A stretch of 64,000 nucleotides of DNA from Caulobacter sp. GTDB taxonomy: Bacteria > Pseudomonadota > Alphaproteobacteria > Caulobacterales > Caulobacteraceae. Numbering within the stretch: the stretch's first letter is position 1; every line of letters starts with the position of its first letter. Positions 34,570 to 43,724 of this stretch are shown here, piece by piece. Location: positions 124,001 to 188,000 of the forward strand of contig JAGHZU010000006.1 of NCBI GenBank assembly GCA_017745235.1. Reading direction: 5' to 3'. The position numbers were made by a program, and so were the translations under genes. The notes below the pieces were generated by a model. It ran no database searches, was not told the DNA's origin, and was given only the letters and a program-made list of their open reading frames with translations.

Positions 34570-35046
34570 ATGATCACAGACCTGCATCACACGACCCTGT
34601 TCGTGACCGACATCGATCGCTCGATCGGCTTCTACCGCGACGTGCTCGGCCTGGAGCTGGTCAGCCGCTCGGACGCCTGGGGCGGAACCTATCTGGGCAA
34701 GGTGTGCGGCATGCCCGACACCGACATGAGGCTGAACATCGCGCTGATCGGCGTCGGCCCCAGGGGCAAGATCTTCGAGCTGATCGAGGTCCTGCAGCCG
34801 CTGGGCGAGCCGACCGACGCCTCGTCGCGCGGTCGGGGCATCGCCCGCATCGGCTTCGAGGTCGACGACATCGACGGCGCGGTCGCCAAGCTGAAGGACC
34901 ATGGCGTCGCCTTCCTCAGCGATGTGATCACCGTCGCGGTGGAAGAGGGCCAGCACTACTCGGACGGCAAGGCCGTGAAGTTCCTCGACCCGGACGGCAT
35001 CGTGCTGGAGCTGCAGCAACCGCCAGCGCCGGGCCGGGTGACCTGA
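34570..35046 (+). CDS. VOC-superfamily (glyoxalase/bleomycin resistance fold) protein
   Basis: The 158-residue protein begins ITDLHHTTLFVTDIDRSIGFYRDVLGLELV and ends KFLDPDGIVLELQQP, the two ends of a VOC metal-binding module. The first His in LHHT and the final Glu in VLEL are the usual metal ligands. VOC enzymes include epimerases, lyases and extradiol dioxygenases. It is the last gene before a strong terminator, closing the tightly packed set from 31609. Confidence 0.87.
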   Translation: MITDLHHTTLFVTDIDRSIGFYRDVLGLELVSRSDAWGGTYLGKVCGMPDTDMRLNIALIGVGPRGKIFELIEVLQPLGEPTDASSRGRGIARIGFEVDDIDGAVAKLKDHGVAFLSDVITVAVEEGQHYSDGKAVKFLDPDGIVLELQQPPAPGRVT

Positions 35047-35078
35047 AGGCCGCGACGGCCCAGAGCTACCTCCCGGCT

Positions 35079-35118
35079 CCCCCGAGCACGCCCGCCGCGC
35101 GCTCGGGGGTTTTTCTTT
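35079..35118. terminator. Rho-independent terminator after the VOC gene
   Basis: CCCCCGAGC and GCTCGGGGG form a perfect 9-bp stem with a 13-base loop, followed by TTTTTCTTT. It ends the plus-strand transcript. The convergent NCS1 gene stops at 35120, so its message reads into the same stem. Confidence 0.93.
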
Positions 35119-35119
35119 G

Positions 35120-36448
35120 TCAGGTGCGTTCGCCGGCCAGCTGCGCCTGGCTTCCGGCCCGGCCCATCAGGCGATAGAGGCCGAACGTGATCGCCAGCGT
35201 CACCGGCGAGGAGAAGCTGGCCACCGCCCCGCCACTGGCCATCATGGTCAGTCCGACGGCCGCGCCGGCAAACCAGGCGACCAGGCCCCGGGGGATGAAG
35301 GTCCGCGTCTCGGCGGCCGCCGGAGCATCCGACGGCGAGATCGCGGTCGCGGTGATGTAGGCCAGGGCCACGCCGACCCAGGCCGTCAGGATCACCGCCT
35401 GGTAGTTCACGGCGATCAGGATGTATTTCAGCACGTGGCTGGCCGCGGTGAAGGCGAACGCCACGGCGCCCACCAGCAGCGTGCAGATCAGCCTCGGCGC
35501 GCGCAGGCGGAAGGCGTCGCGGAGGAAGGCTTGCAGGTTGCTCGACGACAGGAAAAAGTTCGCCGTGTTGATCCGGGTCTGGGTCACCCAGATGAACAGC
35601 AGGCCCAGCGGTCCGCCCAGCACCGTCAGGCAGACGTCGATCACCGCCGTCTCGGAGACCACGGCCATGTTGGCGCTGGCGGCCAGATAGATGCCGACGC
35701 TCATGTTTACCAGGAAGGTGGCCACGTAGAACGGGAAGCCGAAGGTGAGCTTGGAGTGGTGCTCGATGTCCTCGACCTTGCCGAACCGGCCGATGTCCAG
35801 CGTGATCATCATCAAGAGCTGCATGCCGAACACGGCGATGAAGCAGTACCACCAGCCCGCCGGCGTGGGATTGGCGGCCTTGATGTTCAGCCATTCGGGC
35901 GAATAGCCGAAGCGATGGATCGACATGGCGATCACCGCGACCAGGCCGATGACATAGATCGGCAGCAGGACGGCGTTCAGCTTGTCGAGCCATTTCTGGA
36001 TGCTGCCGACCGCCAGCGCGATGCTGTAGACGGCGATGATCGCGCAGGCCTGGACGTAGTTGATCGCGCTGAATACCTTGACCGCCGCGGCCGCCACGAC
36101 CGCGCTCTCGAACACCGCGTAGTAGATGGCGATCACCGCGAAGATCAGGGTCGCCAGCGAGGCTCCCAGCGTTCCGAAGATCCTGCGCGACAGCAGGTAG
36201 CAGCTCTCGCCACTGCGGATCGCGAAGCGTGAGAAGATGTAGCCCAGGCCGCTCAGGGCCACGACGCCGAGGAACGTCCCGATCAGGGCGTTGCGCGTCC
36301 CGAAGGTCGTGGCCAGGGTCGCGCCCAGCAGCAGGTAGAAGATCGCGCTGCAGAGCGAGAACCACACCATGGTCAGCGGGCCGCGGGACATCCTGTCCTC
36401 GGCGCTGACCGGACGTGTCGCTGAATCGTGGGATCCGCTGTGAGCCAT
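35120..36448 (-). CDS. NCS1-type purine/pyrimidine/hydantoin permease
   Basis: The 442-residue protein has about 12 membrane segments. Its N terminus (MSRGPLTMVWFSLCSAIFYLLLGATLATTFGTRNALIG) and central segments fit the nucleobase-cation symporter-1 family, whose members carry cytosine, uracil, allantoin, hydantoins and some vitamins. Here it is the strongest pointer to a nitrogen heterocycle as pathway substrate. It is transcribed opposite to its neighbours and is divergent from the methyltransferase gene. Its substrate cannot be deduced from the sequence. Confidence 0.85.
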   Translation of the reverse strand: MAHSGSHDSATRPVSAEDRMSRGPLTMVWFSLCSAIFYLLLGATLATTFGTRNALIGTFLGVVALSGLGYIFSRFAIRSGESCYLLSRRIFGTLGASLATLIFAVIAIYYAVFESAVVAAAAVKVFSAINYVQACAIIAVYSIALAVGSIQKWLDKLNAVLLPIYVIGLVAVIAMSIHRFGYSPEWLNIKAANPTPAGWWYCFIAVFGMQLLMMITLDIGRFGKVEDIEHHSKLTFGFPFYVATFLVNMSVGIYLAASANMAVVSETAVIDVCLTVLGGPLGLLFIWVTQTRINTANFFLSSSNLQAFLRDAFRLRAPRLICTLLVGAVAFAFTAASHVLKYILIAVNYQAVILTAWVGVALAYITATAISPSDAPAAAETRTFIPRGLVAWFAGAAVGLTMMASGGAVASFSSPVTLAITFGLYRLMGRAGSQAQLAGERT

Positions 36449-36590
36449 CCCCGGTCTCCATCTTGGCTTTAGGGCGCGCGCGCCGTGGAGCGCCCCCGAG
36501 GCGCCATGCCAAGCAGCCTGTTCCCAGGCCTCCGAACCACAATGTCGTTCGCAGATTTATCCGAGGTCCGGACACTTCTGCGGTCCGGCA

Positions 36591-36621
36591 TTGCCCTGCG
36601 CCCGGCCGTCCCCGCTAAATC
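36591..36621 (+). promoter_or_regulatory. Promoter of the methyltransferase operon
   Basis: TTGCCC (36591-36596), a 17-base spacer and GCTAAATC (36614-36621) match the Caulobacter housekeeping promoter (-35 TTGACG-like, -10 GCTANAWC), with a perfect -10. It lies about 50 bases before the ATG at 36674. Confidence 0.7.
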
Positions 36622-36673
36622 GCGGGCATGGGGCTCGATCCAGGTCCGTAATGACTGATGTTGGAGTGACGAT

Positions 36674-37849
36674 ATGGCTGTTACCGGAGAATTGACCGAA
36701 CAGTTCGCTCACGCGGTTCTGCCCGTAACCACGTCGGAAGAATATTCGCGGCAGGAGTTCGTGAAGTCGCTGAAGTTCCACCTGGCGTCGACGGTCAGCC
36801 TGGGCATCAAGGCCGCCTTCCAGGTGCGCGCCCAGCCGCAGTTCAAGCAGGCCAAGGGCCGCGAGCCCGAGACCTATCGCGAAGTCCAGCACGCCATGGC
36901 GGGCGAGCCCTACTACCAGTTCTGGAGCGCCCTGCAGCGCAACAGCCAGGAAATGATGTGGAAGTCGGCGCAGGTGCCGGTCGAGCGCCAGCTGCCGTCC
37001 CTGATCGACGCCTTCAAGAACGCCTCGGGCTCGAAGGGGTCGCTGACCCTGGATCCCGACCTCGAGGTGCCGCGCTATCACCGCCTGGTCGACATCCACT
37101 GCATGCCGGGCGGGTACCACACCGAGTTCGCCGAGGAGGACATCGCCAACGGCGCCGTCTACGATCGCGCGGTCTATGTCTATGTGATGGGCCGCATGGG
37201 GCCGCTGAACTCCGACATCGGCGACAGCACCGCCAACTTCGTCAAGGCCAGGTTCCCGGACCTGAAGCCGCGCCGGATCCTCGACATGGGCTGCGGCGTG
37301 GGCCACTCGACGCTCTCGTATGTCGACGCCTATCCGGACGCGGAAGTTTACGGCATCGACGTCGGCGCCCCGATGCTGCGCTATGCGCACGCCCGCGCCG
37401 AGTCGCTGGGCAAGCCGGTCCACTACAGCCAGCAGAACGCCGAGAAGATGAACTTCCCGGACGGCTATTTCGACCTGATCGTCAGCCACATCCTGGTGCA
37501 TGAGACCAGCCACGTGGCGATCCGCAACATCATGCGCGAGACCAATCGCCTGCTGTCGCCCGGCGGCGTCGTGGCCCACACCGAGACGCCGCCTTACCGC
37601 CAGTTGGAGCCCTTCGACGCCTTCATGCTCGACTGGGACACCCGCAACAACAACGAGCCCTTCTGGGGCGCCAGCCACGAGATCGTTCCGGCCGACATGG
37701 CCGAGGAGACCGGCTTCGAGGGCGCCAAGGCGTTCGAGGGCCTGCAGCCCAGCGCCTACGAATCCGCCGACGCCCAGCGCACCAAGGTGTTCCAGGGCGG
37801 CGACTTCGGCGGCGGCGGGGCCTGGTACATCTGGGGCGTCCAGAAATAG
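36674..37849 (+). CDS. SAM-dependent class I methyltransferase
   Basis: The 391-residue protein has an all-helical N-terminal half of unclear type. The Rossmann methyltransferase core contains RRILDMGCGVGHSTL (motif I, near residue 205), AEVYGIDVGAPMLRYA and FDLIVSHILVHE. It ends with a Gly-rich GGDFGGGGAWYIWGV. It could methylate a pathway intermediate or a small natural product; the N-terminal extension is unusual. It starts the plus-strand run that continues to 50310. Confidence 0.88.
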   Translation: MAVTGELTEQFAHAVLPVTTSEEYSRQEFVKSLKFHLASTVSLGIKAAFQVRAQPQFKQAKGREPETYREVQHAMAGEPYYQFWSALQRNSQEMMWKSAQVPVERQLPSLIDAFKNASGSKGSLTLDPDLEVPRYHRLVDIHCMPGGYHTEFAEEDIANGAVYDRAVYVYVMGRMGPLNSDIGDSTANFVKARFPDLKPRRILDMGCGVGHSTLSYVDAYPDAEVYGIDVGAPMLRYAHARAESLGKPVHYSQQNAEKMNFPDGYFDLIVSHILVHETSHVAIRNIMRETNRLLSPGGVVAHTETPPYRQLEPFDAFMLDWDTRNNNEPFWGASHEIVPADMAEETGFEGAKAFEGLQPSAYESADAQRTKVFQGGDFGGGGAWYIWGVQK

Positions 37850-37882
37850 ACGCCGCGTCCGTTAGATCTCGGGAGTTTTGCT

Positions 37883-38230
37883 ATGAGCTTGCAACAAGGG
37901 GCCAAGGGGGAGCGGCCGCGTTATTTCGCCGACCCCGGCATCGACAAGGTGCTCTCGATGACGATGGCGCTGGCGGGCGAGGTCGCGGTGATGCGCGACC
38001 GCCTCGACAGCCTGGAGCGTCTGCTGGAGAGCGGCCAGCCCGTCAGCCGCGCGGCGCTGGACGCCTACGCGCCCGACGACGCCGCCCGCGCCGAACGCGA
38101 CCACTGGCGCGCCGGGTTCCTCGACATCGTCCTGCGCACCGTCCACCAGGAGCGGGAAGCCCTGGAACGGCGGCTGAACGCCCAGTCCTACGCGGCCGTC
38201 ATCGAGGATGTCGAAGCGACGACCGCCTAG
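37883..38230 (+). CDS. Small hypothetical coiled-coil protein
   Basis: I do not recognise this 115-residue protein. GIDKVLSMTMALAGEVAVMRDRLDSLERLLESG gives a regular heptad pattern, and the rest is helical and acidic with no cysteine or catalytic motif. It lies 33 bases behind the methyltransferase gene and 44 before an isochorismatase-like gene, so it is probably co-transcribed. It could be an accessory subunit of one of them. Confidence 0.7.
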   Translation: MSLQQGAKGERPRYFADPGIDKVLSMTMALAGEVAVMRDRLDSLERLLESGQPVSRAALDAYAPDDAARAERDHWRAGFLDIVLRTVHQEREALERRLNAQSYAAVIEDVEATTA

Positions 38231-38274
38231 GGCGACTGCCCGCCACAGTGACCTAAGAATATTCAAGGAAATCA

Positions 38275-38835
38275 ATGTCAGAGCTTAGCCAGGGGACCGC
38301 GGTCCTGTTGATGGACTTCCAGCCGGGCATCATCGGCGCCCTGCCCAACAACGACAAGCTTGTCGCCACCGCGGCCGACGTGCTGGCGCGGGCGCGCGCC
38401 GCCGGCCTGCCGGTGATCTTCATCCGCGTCGCCTTCCGCCCCGGTCACCCGGAGATCAGCAACCGCAACCAGATGTTCAGCGCGATCAAGAAGGCCGGCC
38501 GCATGCAGCTGACCGATCCGGCCAGCGAAGTCGACCCGCGCCTGGCGCCGCTGGACAGCGAGTTCGTGGTGATCAAGCACCGGGTCGGGGCCTTCTACGG
38601 CACCGAGCTGCAGCCGATCCTCAGCGCCCTCGACGTCGATACCCTGGTCCTGCTGGGCGTGGCCACGGGCGGGGTGGTGCTGTCCACGGTGCGGGCCGCC
38701 GCCGACCAGGACTACCGCCTGCTGGTGGTCCGCGACGGCTGCGCCGACGCCGACCCGCAGATCCACGAGACGCTGATGGACAAGGTGTTCCCCCGCCAGG
38801 CCCAGGTGGTCTCCGCCGCCGACCTGCCGTTCTGA
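38275..38835 (+). CDS. Isochorismatase-fold protein lacking the catalytic cysteine
   Basis: The 186-residue protein keeps the fold, with Asp in VLLMDFQPG and Lys in VVIKHRVGAFYG. The segment where the cysteine belongs (T..CV..T) reads VATGGVVLST, so Cys is replaced by Val. A widespread subgroup shares this change, and its activity is unclear. It may bind the substrate, pair with the active paralogue encoded 17 bases downstream, or use different chemistry as true isochorismatases do. Confidence 0.85.
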   Translation: MSELSQGTAVLLMDFQPGIIGALPNNDKLVATAADVLARARAAGLPVIFIRVAFRPGHPEISNRNQMFSAIKKAGRMQLTDPASEVDPRLAPLDSEFVVIKHRVGAFYGTELQPILSALDVDTLVLLGVATGGVVLSTVRAAADQDYRLLVVRDGCADADPQIHETLMDKVFPRQAQVVSAADLPF

Positions 38836-38852
38836 TCGGGCGGGCGGCGACC

Positions 38853-39485
38853 ATGGCCGGGCAGGACGACCTGGATGCGAACTATGCCGTCGCCTTCGAC
38901 GGCGCCTTGCCGTTCGGCGAGCGTCCCGCCTTGCTGGTCGTCGACGTGGTCGTCGCCTACCTGACGCCCGGATCGCCGCTCTACGATCCGGCCTTCGAGG
39001 CGGCGCTGGCCGTCAACGAACGGCTGGTCGCCGCGGCCCGCGCCGCGGGCATGCCGGTGATCTTCACCAATGTCGTCTACCAGCCGGGCGGCGCCGACGG
39101 CGGCCTGTTCTACCGCAAGGTCCCGGTGCTGAAGCTGTTCGACCGCGGCTCGGCCGCCGGCGCCTTCCCGCCCAGCCTGCAGCCGCTGCCGACCGAGACC
39201 GTCGTCTCCAAGCAATACGCTTCGGCCTTCTTCGGCACCTCGCTGGCGTCGACCCTCACGACCATGAAGGTCGACTGCCTGCTGATCACCGGGTTCTCCA
39301 CATCCGGCTGCGTCCGCGCCACCGCCCTGGACGCCCTGCAGCACGGGTTCGCGCCGTTCATCGTCGGCGAGGCCTGCGGTGACCGCCACCGCGCGCCGCA
39401 CGAGGCCAACCTGTTCGACCTGCAGGCCAAGTATGGCGAAGTGGTCAGCGAGCGCGCCGCGATCGCGCTGATCGGAGCGGCCTGA
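38853..39485 (+). CDS. Isochorismatase-fold cysteine amidase, N-carbamoylsarcosine amidase-like
   Basis: The 210-residue protein has the full triad: Asp in LLVVDVVVAYL, Lys in VVSKQYASAFF and Cys in STSGCVRATALDAL. It is close in pattern to the copy at 19904-20596. The expected reaction is hydrolysis of a carbamoyl or amide group. Its stop touches the ATG of the next gene, so it is coupled to hydratase module 2. Confidence 0.88.
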   Translation: MAGQDDLDANYAVAFDGALPFGERPALLVVDVVVAYLTPGSPLYDPAFEAALAVNERLVAAARAAGMPVIFTNVVYQPGGADGGLFYRKVPVLKLFDRGSAAGAFPPSLQPLPTETVVSKQYASAFFGTSLASTLTTMKVDCLLITGFSTSGCVRATALDALQHGFAPFIVGEACGDRHRAPHEANLFDLQAKYGEVVSERAAIALIGAA

Positions 39486-40895
39486 ATGTCGGCCTCGGCC
39501 AGGACGCTCTACGACAAGCTCTGGGAAGACCACCTCGTGGCCGACGAGGGCGACGGCGTCGGCCTGCTCTATATCGACCGCCAGATCCTCCACGAGGTCT
39601 CCAGTCCCGTGGCCTTCGCCGGCCTGGAGGCGCGGGGGGCGAGCGTTCGCCGGCCCGGGGCGCAGCTGGCCACGATCGATCACGCCATCCCGACCAAGGA
39701 TCGCGACAGGCCGGTCGCCGATCCCCTCGCGCGCTCGCAGATCGCCCTGCTGGAGGCCAATGCGACCGCGCACGGGATCACCGTCTACGGCGCCGCGAGC
39801 CCGCGCCAGGGGATCGTCCATGTCGTCGGGCCCGAGCAGGGGTTCACCCAGCCGGGCATGACCCTGGTCTGCGGTGACAGCCACACGGCCACGCACGGCG
39901 CTTTCGGGGCCCTGGCCTTCGGCGTCGGCACCTCCGAGATCGAATGCGTGCTGGCCACCCAGACGCTTCGCCAGTCCAGGTCGCGCAACATGGCGCTGAA
40001 GGTCGCCGGAGCGCTGGGCCCGGGCGTCTCGGCCAAGGATCTGACCATGGCCTCGGTCGGCCTCATCGGCGCGGGCGGCGCGTCCGGCTATGCGATCGAA
40101 TATATGGGGCCCGCCGTCTCGGCCCTGTCGATGGCCGGCCGCATGACACTTTGCAACATGACGATCGAGGCAGGCTCCCGGATCGGCATGGTCGCGCCGG
40201 ACGAGACCACCTTCGCCTTCCTCGAAGGCCGCCCCTTTGCGCCCAAGGGCCGACTGTGGGACGAGGCCGTCGCCTACTGGCGCACGCTGTCCAGCGACGC
40301 GGACGCGACTTTCGACTGGGTGCTGGAAATCGACGCCGGCGCCCTGGCGCCGCAGGTCACCTGGGGGACCAGTCCCGACCTGGTGCTGCCGGTCACGGGG
40401 CGGACGCCCGATCCCGACGGCATTGCCAGCGAGGCGGAGCGCGAAGGCGTCCTGAAGTCGCTGGCCTATATGGGCTTGGCGCCCGACACCGCCCTGCAGG
40501 ACATCGCCATCGACTACGCCTTCATCGGATCGTGCACGAACAGCCGCCTGGAAGATCTCAGGGCGGCCGCCGAGATCGTCGCGGGAAGGCGCGTGGCGCC
40601 CCATGTCACGGCCCTGGTCGTCCCGGGCTCGAGCATGATCAAGCGCCAGGCCGAGGCCGAAGGGCTCGATCTCATCTTCCGCCAGGCCGGCTTCGAATGG
40701 CGCGACGCGGGCTGCTCGCTCTGCGTGGCCATGAACAACGACCGCCTGGCGCCGGGGCAGCGCAGCGCCTCGACCTCTAACCGCAACTTCGAGGGCCGGC
40801 AGGGACCGGGCGCGCGCACGCACCTGATGAGCCCGGCGATGGTCGCCGCCGCGGCCGTCGCCGGCCACATCGTCGATGTCCGGGAAATCGACTGA
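39486..40895 (+). CDS. leuC: 3-isopropylmalate dehydratase-type large subunit (LeuC family), module 2
   Basis: The 469-residue protein is a bacterial-type Leu[63 protein letters not shown] and [15 protein letters not shown], followed by [12 protein letters not shown]. All three Fe-S cysteines are present. In this catabolic setting, without leuA or leuB, it more likely hydrates a different unsaturated di- or tricarboxylate than makes leucine. It differs in branch from the large subunit at 22048, so the two modules are not a simple duplication. Confidence 0.9.
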   Translation: MSASARTLYDKLWEDHLVADEGDGVGLLYIDRQILHEVSSPVAFAGLEARGASVRRPGAQLATIDHAIPTKDRDRPVADPLARSQIALLEANATAHGITVYGAASPRQGIVHVVGPEQGFTQPGMTLVCGDSHTATHGAFGALAFGVGTSEIECVLATQTLRQSRSRNMALKVAGALGPGVSAKDLTMASVGLIGAGGASGYAIEYMGPAVSALSMAGRMTLCNMTIEAGSRIGMVAPDETTFAFLEGRPFAPKGRLWDEAVAYWRTLSSDADATFDWVLEIDAGALAPQVTWGTSPDLVLPVTGRTPDPDGIASEAEREGVLKSLAYMGLAPDTALQDIAIDYAFIGSCTNSRLEDLRAAAEIVAGRRVAPHVTALVVPGSSMIKRQAEAEGLDLIFRQAGFEWRDAGCSLCVAMNNDRLAPGQRSASTSNRNFEGRQGPGARTHLMSPAMVAAAAVAGHIVDVREID

Positions 40896-40896
40896 C

Positions 40897-41514
40897 ATGG
40901 AGCCGTTCGTCCGCATCGCCTCGATCGCCGCGCCCTTGCCCGAGCGCGACATCGACACCGACATCATCTTCCCCGCCCGCTACCTGCTGCTGACCAGCAA
41001 GACGGGCCTGGGCCAGTACGCCTTTTTCGAGCGGCGCTACGAGGATGGCGGCAAGACCGAGAAGGCCGACTTCCCGCTCAACCAGCCCGTCTTCCGGGGC
41101 GCCCGGCTCATCGTCGCGGGCTCGAACTTCGGCTGCGGCTCCAGCCGCGAGCACGCGGTCTGGGCCCTGGCCGACCTCGGCGTGCGGTGTGTCATCGCCG
41201 ACAGTTTCGGCGACATCTTTTATTCGAACTGCTTCAAGAACGGCCTGTTGCCGGTGGTGGTCACGCCCGATCAGTGCGCCGACCTGACCGTCCGCGCCGC
41301 GGCGGGAGAACGGCTGGAAGTCGATCTCGAACGCCAGGAGGTCCGCACCGCCGACGGCGGAGTGATCGCCTTCCCGGTGGACGGCTGGCGGCGGGAGGCC
41401 CTGCTGAACGGCTGGGACGAAATCGCCACGATCCTGCGGACGCGGGGCCAGGCCATCGCCGCCTTCGAAGCGGCGCAGAGAACGCGCTTCGCCTGGCTCC
41501 ACGCGGACACGTGA
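40897..41514 (+). CDS. leuD: 3-isopropylmalate dehydratase-type small subunit (LeuD family), module 2
   Basis: The 205-residue protein begins MEPFVRIASIAAPLPERDIDTDIIFPARYL and has GSNFGCGSSREHAVWALADLG, as in bacterial LeuD. It starts one base after the LeuC stop; the ORF-track start adds 7 residues. It completes the second hydratase. A gap of 128 bases separates it from the lyase gene at 41643, so module 2 may have an internal promoter. Confidence 0.9.
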   Translation: MEPFVRIASIAAPLPERDIDTDIIFPARYLLLTSKTGLGQYAFFERRYEDGGKTEKADFPLNQPVFRGARLIVAGSNFGCGSSREHAVWALADLGVRCVIADSFGDIFYSNCFKNGLLPVVVTPDQCADLTVRAAAGERLEVDLERQEVRTADGGVIAFPVDGWRREALLNGWDEIATILRTRGQAIAAFEAAQRTRFAWLHADT

Positions 41515-41642
41515 TCGCCGGGGCGGGGGTCCGGGCTGTCCGCGTCGCGGATAGTCTTGCCTCCGTCCGCGCGAACGCCGGCCACTAGCCTAAGTCTCGG
41601 GACGTCGCGGACTTGACGCGGCGGCCCGTTGCAAGGTGACCG

Positions 41643-42512
41643 ATGGCTGATCCCATCATCCGGCAAAAGCTCGACAGCAAGGCGTTCTTCGTCGCGCCGG
41701 GCGTGCAGGACATGATCACCGCCGCCATCTGCCGGAAGGTCGGCTTCGAGGTGGTCTATGGCACGGGCTACTGGCTGACGGCCTCGGCCTATGGCCTGCC
41801 CGACGCGGGCATCGCCACCTACAGCCAGATGCTGGACCGCATGGCGACCGTGGTCCGCTCGTCGACCGGCGCGGTCATCGCCGACGCCGACACCGGCTAC
41901 GGCGGCCTGCTCAACGTGCATCACACCGTGCGCGGCTACGAGGCCGCCGGGGTCACGGCGATCCAGCTGGAAGACCAGGAATTCCCCAAGAAGTGTGGCC
42001 ACACCCCCTTCAAGCGGGTGATCGCGCTCGAGGACATGGTCGACAAGATCCGGGTCGCCAGCGACGCGCGTGAAGACAAGCGGAACTGCCTGATCATCGC
42101 CCGCACCGACGCGCGGGCCAGCGAGGGCTTCGACAAGGCCCTGAAGCGGGCCGAGGCCTATCGCAAGGCCGGCGCCGACGTCATCTTCTTCGAGGCGCCT
42201 CAGAGCGAGGAGGAGATGCGCCGGGCCTGCGAGACCATCGACGCGCCGATGATGGCGAACATGGCCGACGGCGGCGTCACCCCGATCTTGCCGGCCCAGG
42301 TGCTTAAGGACATCGGCTACGCCTTCGCCATTTACCCCTCGATGACCAGCCTAGTCGGCGCCGCAGCGATGGAGGCGGCGCTCGTCAAGCTGAAGACCAC
42401 GGGGGTCAGCGCCGACCCGGCGACCCCGATGTTCGACTTCAAGGAGTTCTGCGGCCTGATCGGCTTCGAGGACGTCTGGGCCTTCGAACGCAAGTGGGGA
42501 GGCCAGCCGTGA
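41643..42512 (+). CDS. Isocitrate lyase/PEP mutase-family lyase, module 2
   Basis: The 289-residue protein has a complete active site: VIADADTGYGG, LEDQEFPKKCGH, IIARTDARASEGFDKAL and FFEAPQSEEEMRR. It is a paralogue of 23815-24714 but not a close copy. Likely reactions are cleavage of a substituted malate into pyruvate, glyoxylate or oxaloacetate plus another acid. It follows hydratase module 2, repeating the hydratase-lyase pairing, and overlaps the iron-dependent dehydrogenase gene by 4 bases. Confidence 0.9.
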   Translation: MADPIIRQKLDSKAFFVAPGVQDMITAAICRKVGFEVVYGTGYWLTASAYGLPDAGIATYSQMLDRMATVVRSSTGAVIADADTGYGGLLNVHHTVRGYEAAGVTAIQLEDQEFPKKCGHTPFKRVIALEDMVDKIRVASDAREDKRNCLIIARTDARASEGFDKALKRAEAYRKAGADVIFFEAPQSEEEMRRACETIDAPMMANMADGGVTPILPAQVLKDIGYAFAIYPSMTSLVGAAAMEAALVKLKTTGVSADPATPMFDFKEFCGLIGFEDVWAFERKWGGQP

Positions 42513-43666
42513 CCGGTTTCACCTTCGAGACGACCCCGCGCATCCTGTGCGAGGACGGCGCCGGCGCCAGGCTGGGCCAGCTCGCCGCCGAGCTCGGGGT
42601 CAAGAGGCCGCTGATCGTCACCGACCGCGGGCTGGTCGCGGCCGGGGCGCTGGAAGGCGCGCTCGAAAGCTTCAAGGCTGCCGGGCTGCCCGTGGAGCTG
42701 TTCTGCGAAGTGCTCGCCGATCCGCCGGAGGACTCGGTCGAGGCTGCCGTGCGGTTCGCCAGGACCCATGGCGCCGATGGCGTCATCGGCCTGGGCGGCG
42801 GCAGTTCGATGGACACCGCCAAGCTGGTCGCCCTGCTGGCGGGTCCCGGCGGGCAGACGCTGACCGAGGCCTATGGCGTGGAACGGGCGCGCGGCCCGCG
42901 CCTGCCGCTGATCCAGGTTCCGACCACGGCGGGCACCGGTTCGGAAGTCACGTCCATCGCCATCGTCACCACGCCGGACGACCAGAAGGTCGGCGTCGTC
43001 TCCCGGCTGCTCTATCCCGACGTCGCCGTCCTGGACGCGACCCTGACGCTGGGCTTGCCGGCCCGCATCACGGCCATGACGGGCATCGACGCCATGGTCC
43101 ACGCCATCGAGGGCTATACCAGCCGCATCCGGAAGAACCCGATCTCCGACAGCCTGGCGCTGAAGGCGCTGGAACTGCTGGCCGGCGCGATCCGCGCCGC
43201 CGTCGCCGACGGGCGCGACATCGCCGCCCGCCGCGCCATGCTGCAGGGCTCGCTGCTGGCCGGCATGGCCTTCGCCAACGCGCCGGTGGGGGCGGTCCAC
43301 GCGCTGGCCTATCCGATCGGCGGCCTGTTCCACGTGCCGCACGGCCTGAGCAACGCGCTGGTGCTGTCGCCGGTGCTGGCCTTCAACCAGGACGCCGCCC
43401 AGGCGCACTACGCCGAGCTCTGCCGCGTGGTCGCGCCCGAGGCCGTGGGCGCGACGACGCAGGCCGCCGCCGAGGGCTTCGTCGCGGCCATGAGCCAGCT
43501 GGTCGCCGACATGCCCTTCGAGCAGCGCCTGACGCAGGTCGGCGTGCAGCGCCAGGACGTCGAGCGCATGGCGACCGACGCCATGAAGGTCTCGCGGCTG
43601 CTCGTGAACAACCCCCGCGACGTTACCCACCAGGACGCCGTGGACCTCTACCTCAGGGCGCTCTGA
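42509..43666 (+). CDS. Iron-containing alcohol dehydrogenase
   Basis: The 385-residue protein starts at GTG 42509 (GGGGAGG upstream), overlapping the lyase stop. It has GLGGGSSMDTAKLVALL (NAD site), PTTAGTGSEVTS, the metal-ligand segment GIDAMVHAIEGYTS and HALAYPIGGLFHVPHG. Family members oxidise or reduce alcohols and semialdehydes, including 4-hydroxybutyrate, and maleylacetate. With the succinate-semialdehyde dehydrogenase at 48826, a hydroxy-acid to semialdehyde step is likely. Confidence 0.9.
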   Translation: MTGFTFETTPRILCEDGAGARLGQLAAELGVKRPLIVTDRGLVAAGALEGALESFKAAGLPVELFCEVLADPPEDSVEAAVRFARTHGADGVIGLGGGSSMDTAKLVALLAGPGGQTLTEAYGVERARGPRLPLIQVPTTAGTGSEVTSIAIVTTPDDQKVGVVSRLLYPDVAVLDATLTLGLPARITAMTGIDAMVHAIEGYTSRIRKNPISDSLALKALELLAGAIRAAVADGRDIAARRAMLQGSLLAGMAFANAPVGAVHALAYPIGGLFHVPHGLSNALVLSPVLAFNQDAAQAHYAELCRVVAPEAVGATTQAAAEGFVAAMSQLVADMPFEQRLTQVGVQRQDVERMATDAMKVSRLLVNNPRDVTHQDAVDLYLRAL

Positions 43667-43724
43667 AGCGTCGAACCGACAGATCGAAGGGGCAGGGGCG
43701 ACCCCGCCCTCGGGAGCAGATCAG

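Noticed and set aside
33484-35019. 511-codon minus-strand ORF opposite the bicupin and VOC genes
   Set aside because: Shadow frame; the plus-strand genes have cupin and VOC motifs and ribosome sites.
38712-40967. 751-codon minus-strand ORF across isochorismatase and leuC genes
   Set aside because: It spans several well-supported plus-strand genes and has no recognisable domain.
41557-41600. TTGCCT and CTAGCCTAAGTC before the module 2 lyase as a promoter
   Set aside because: No pair of elements has the 16-18-base spacing, and the -10 match is poor.
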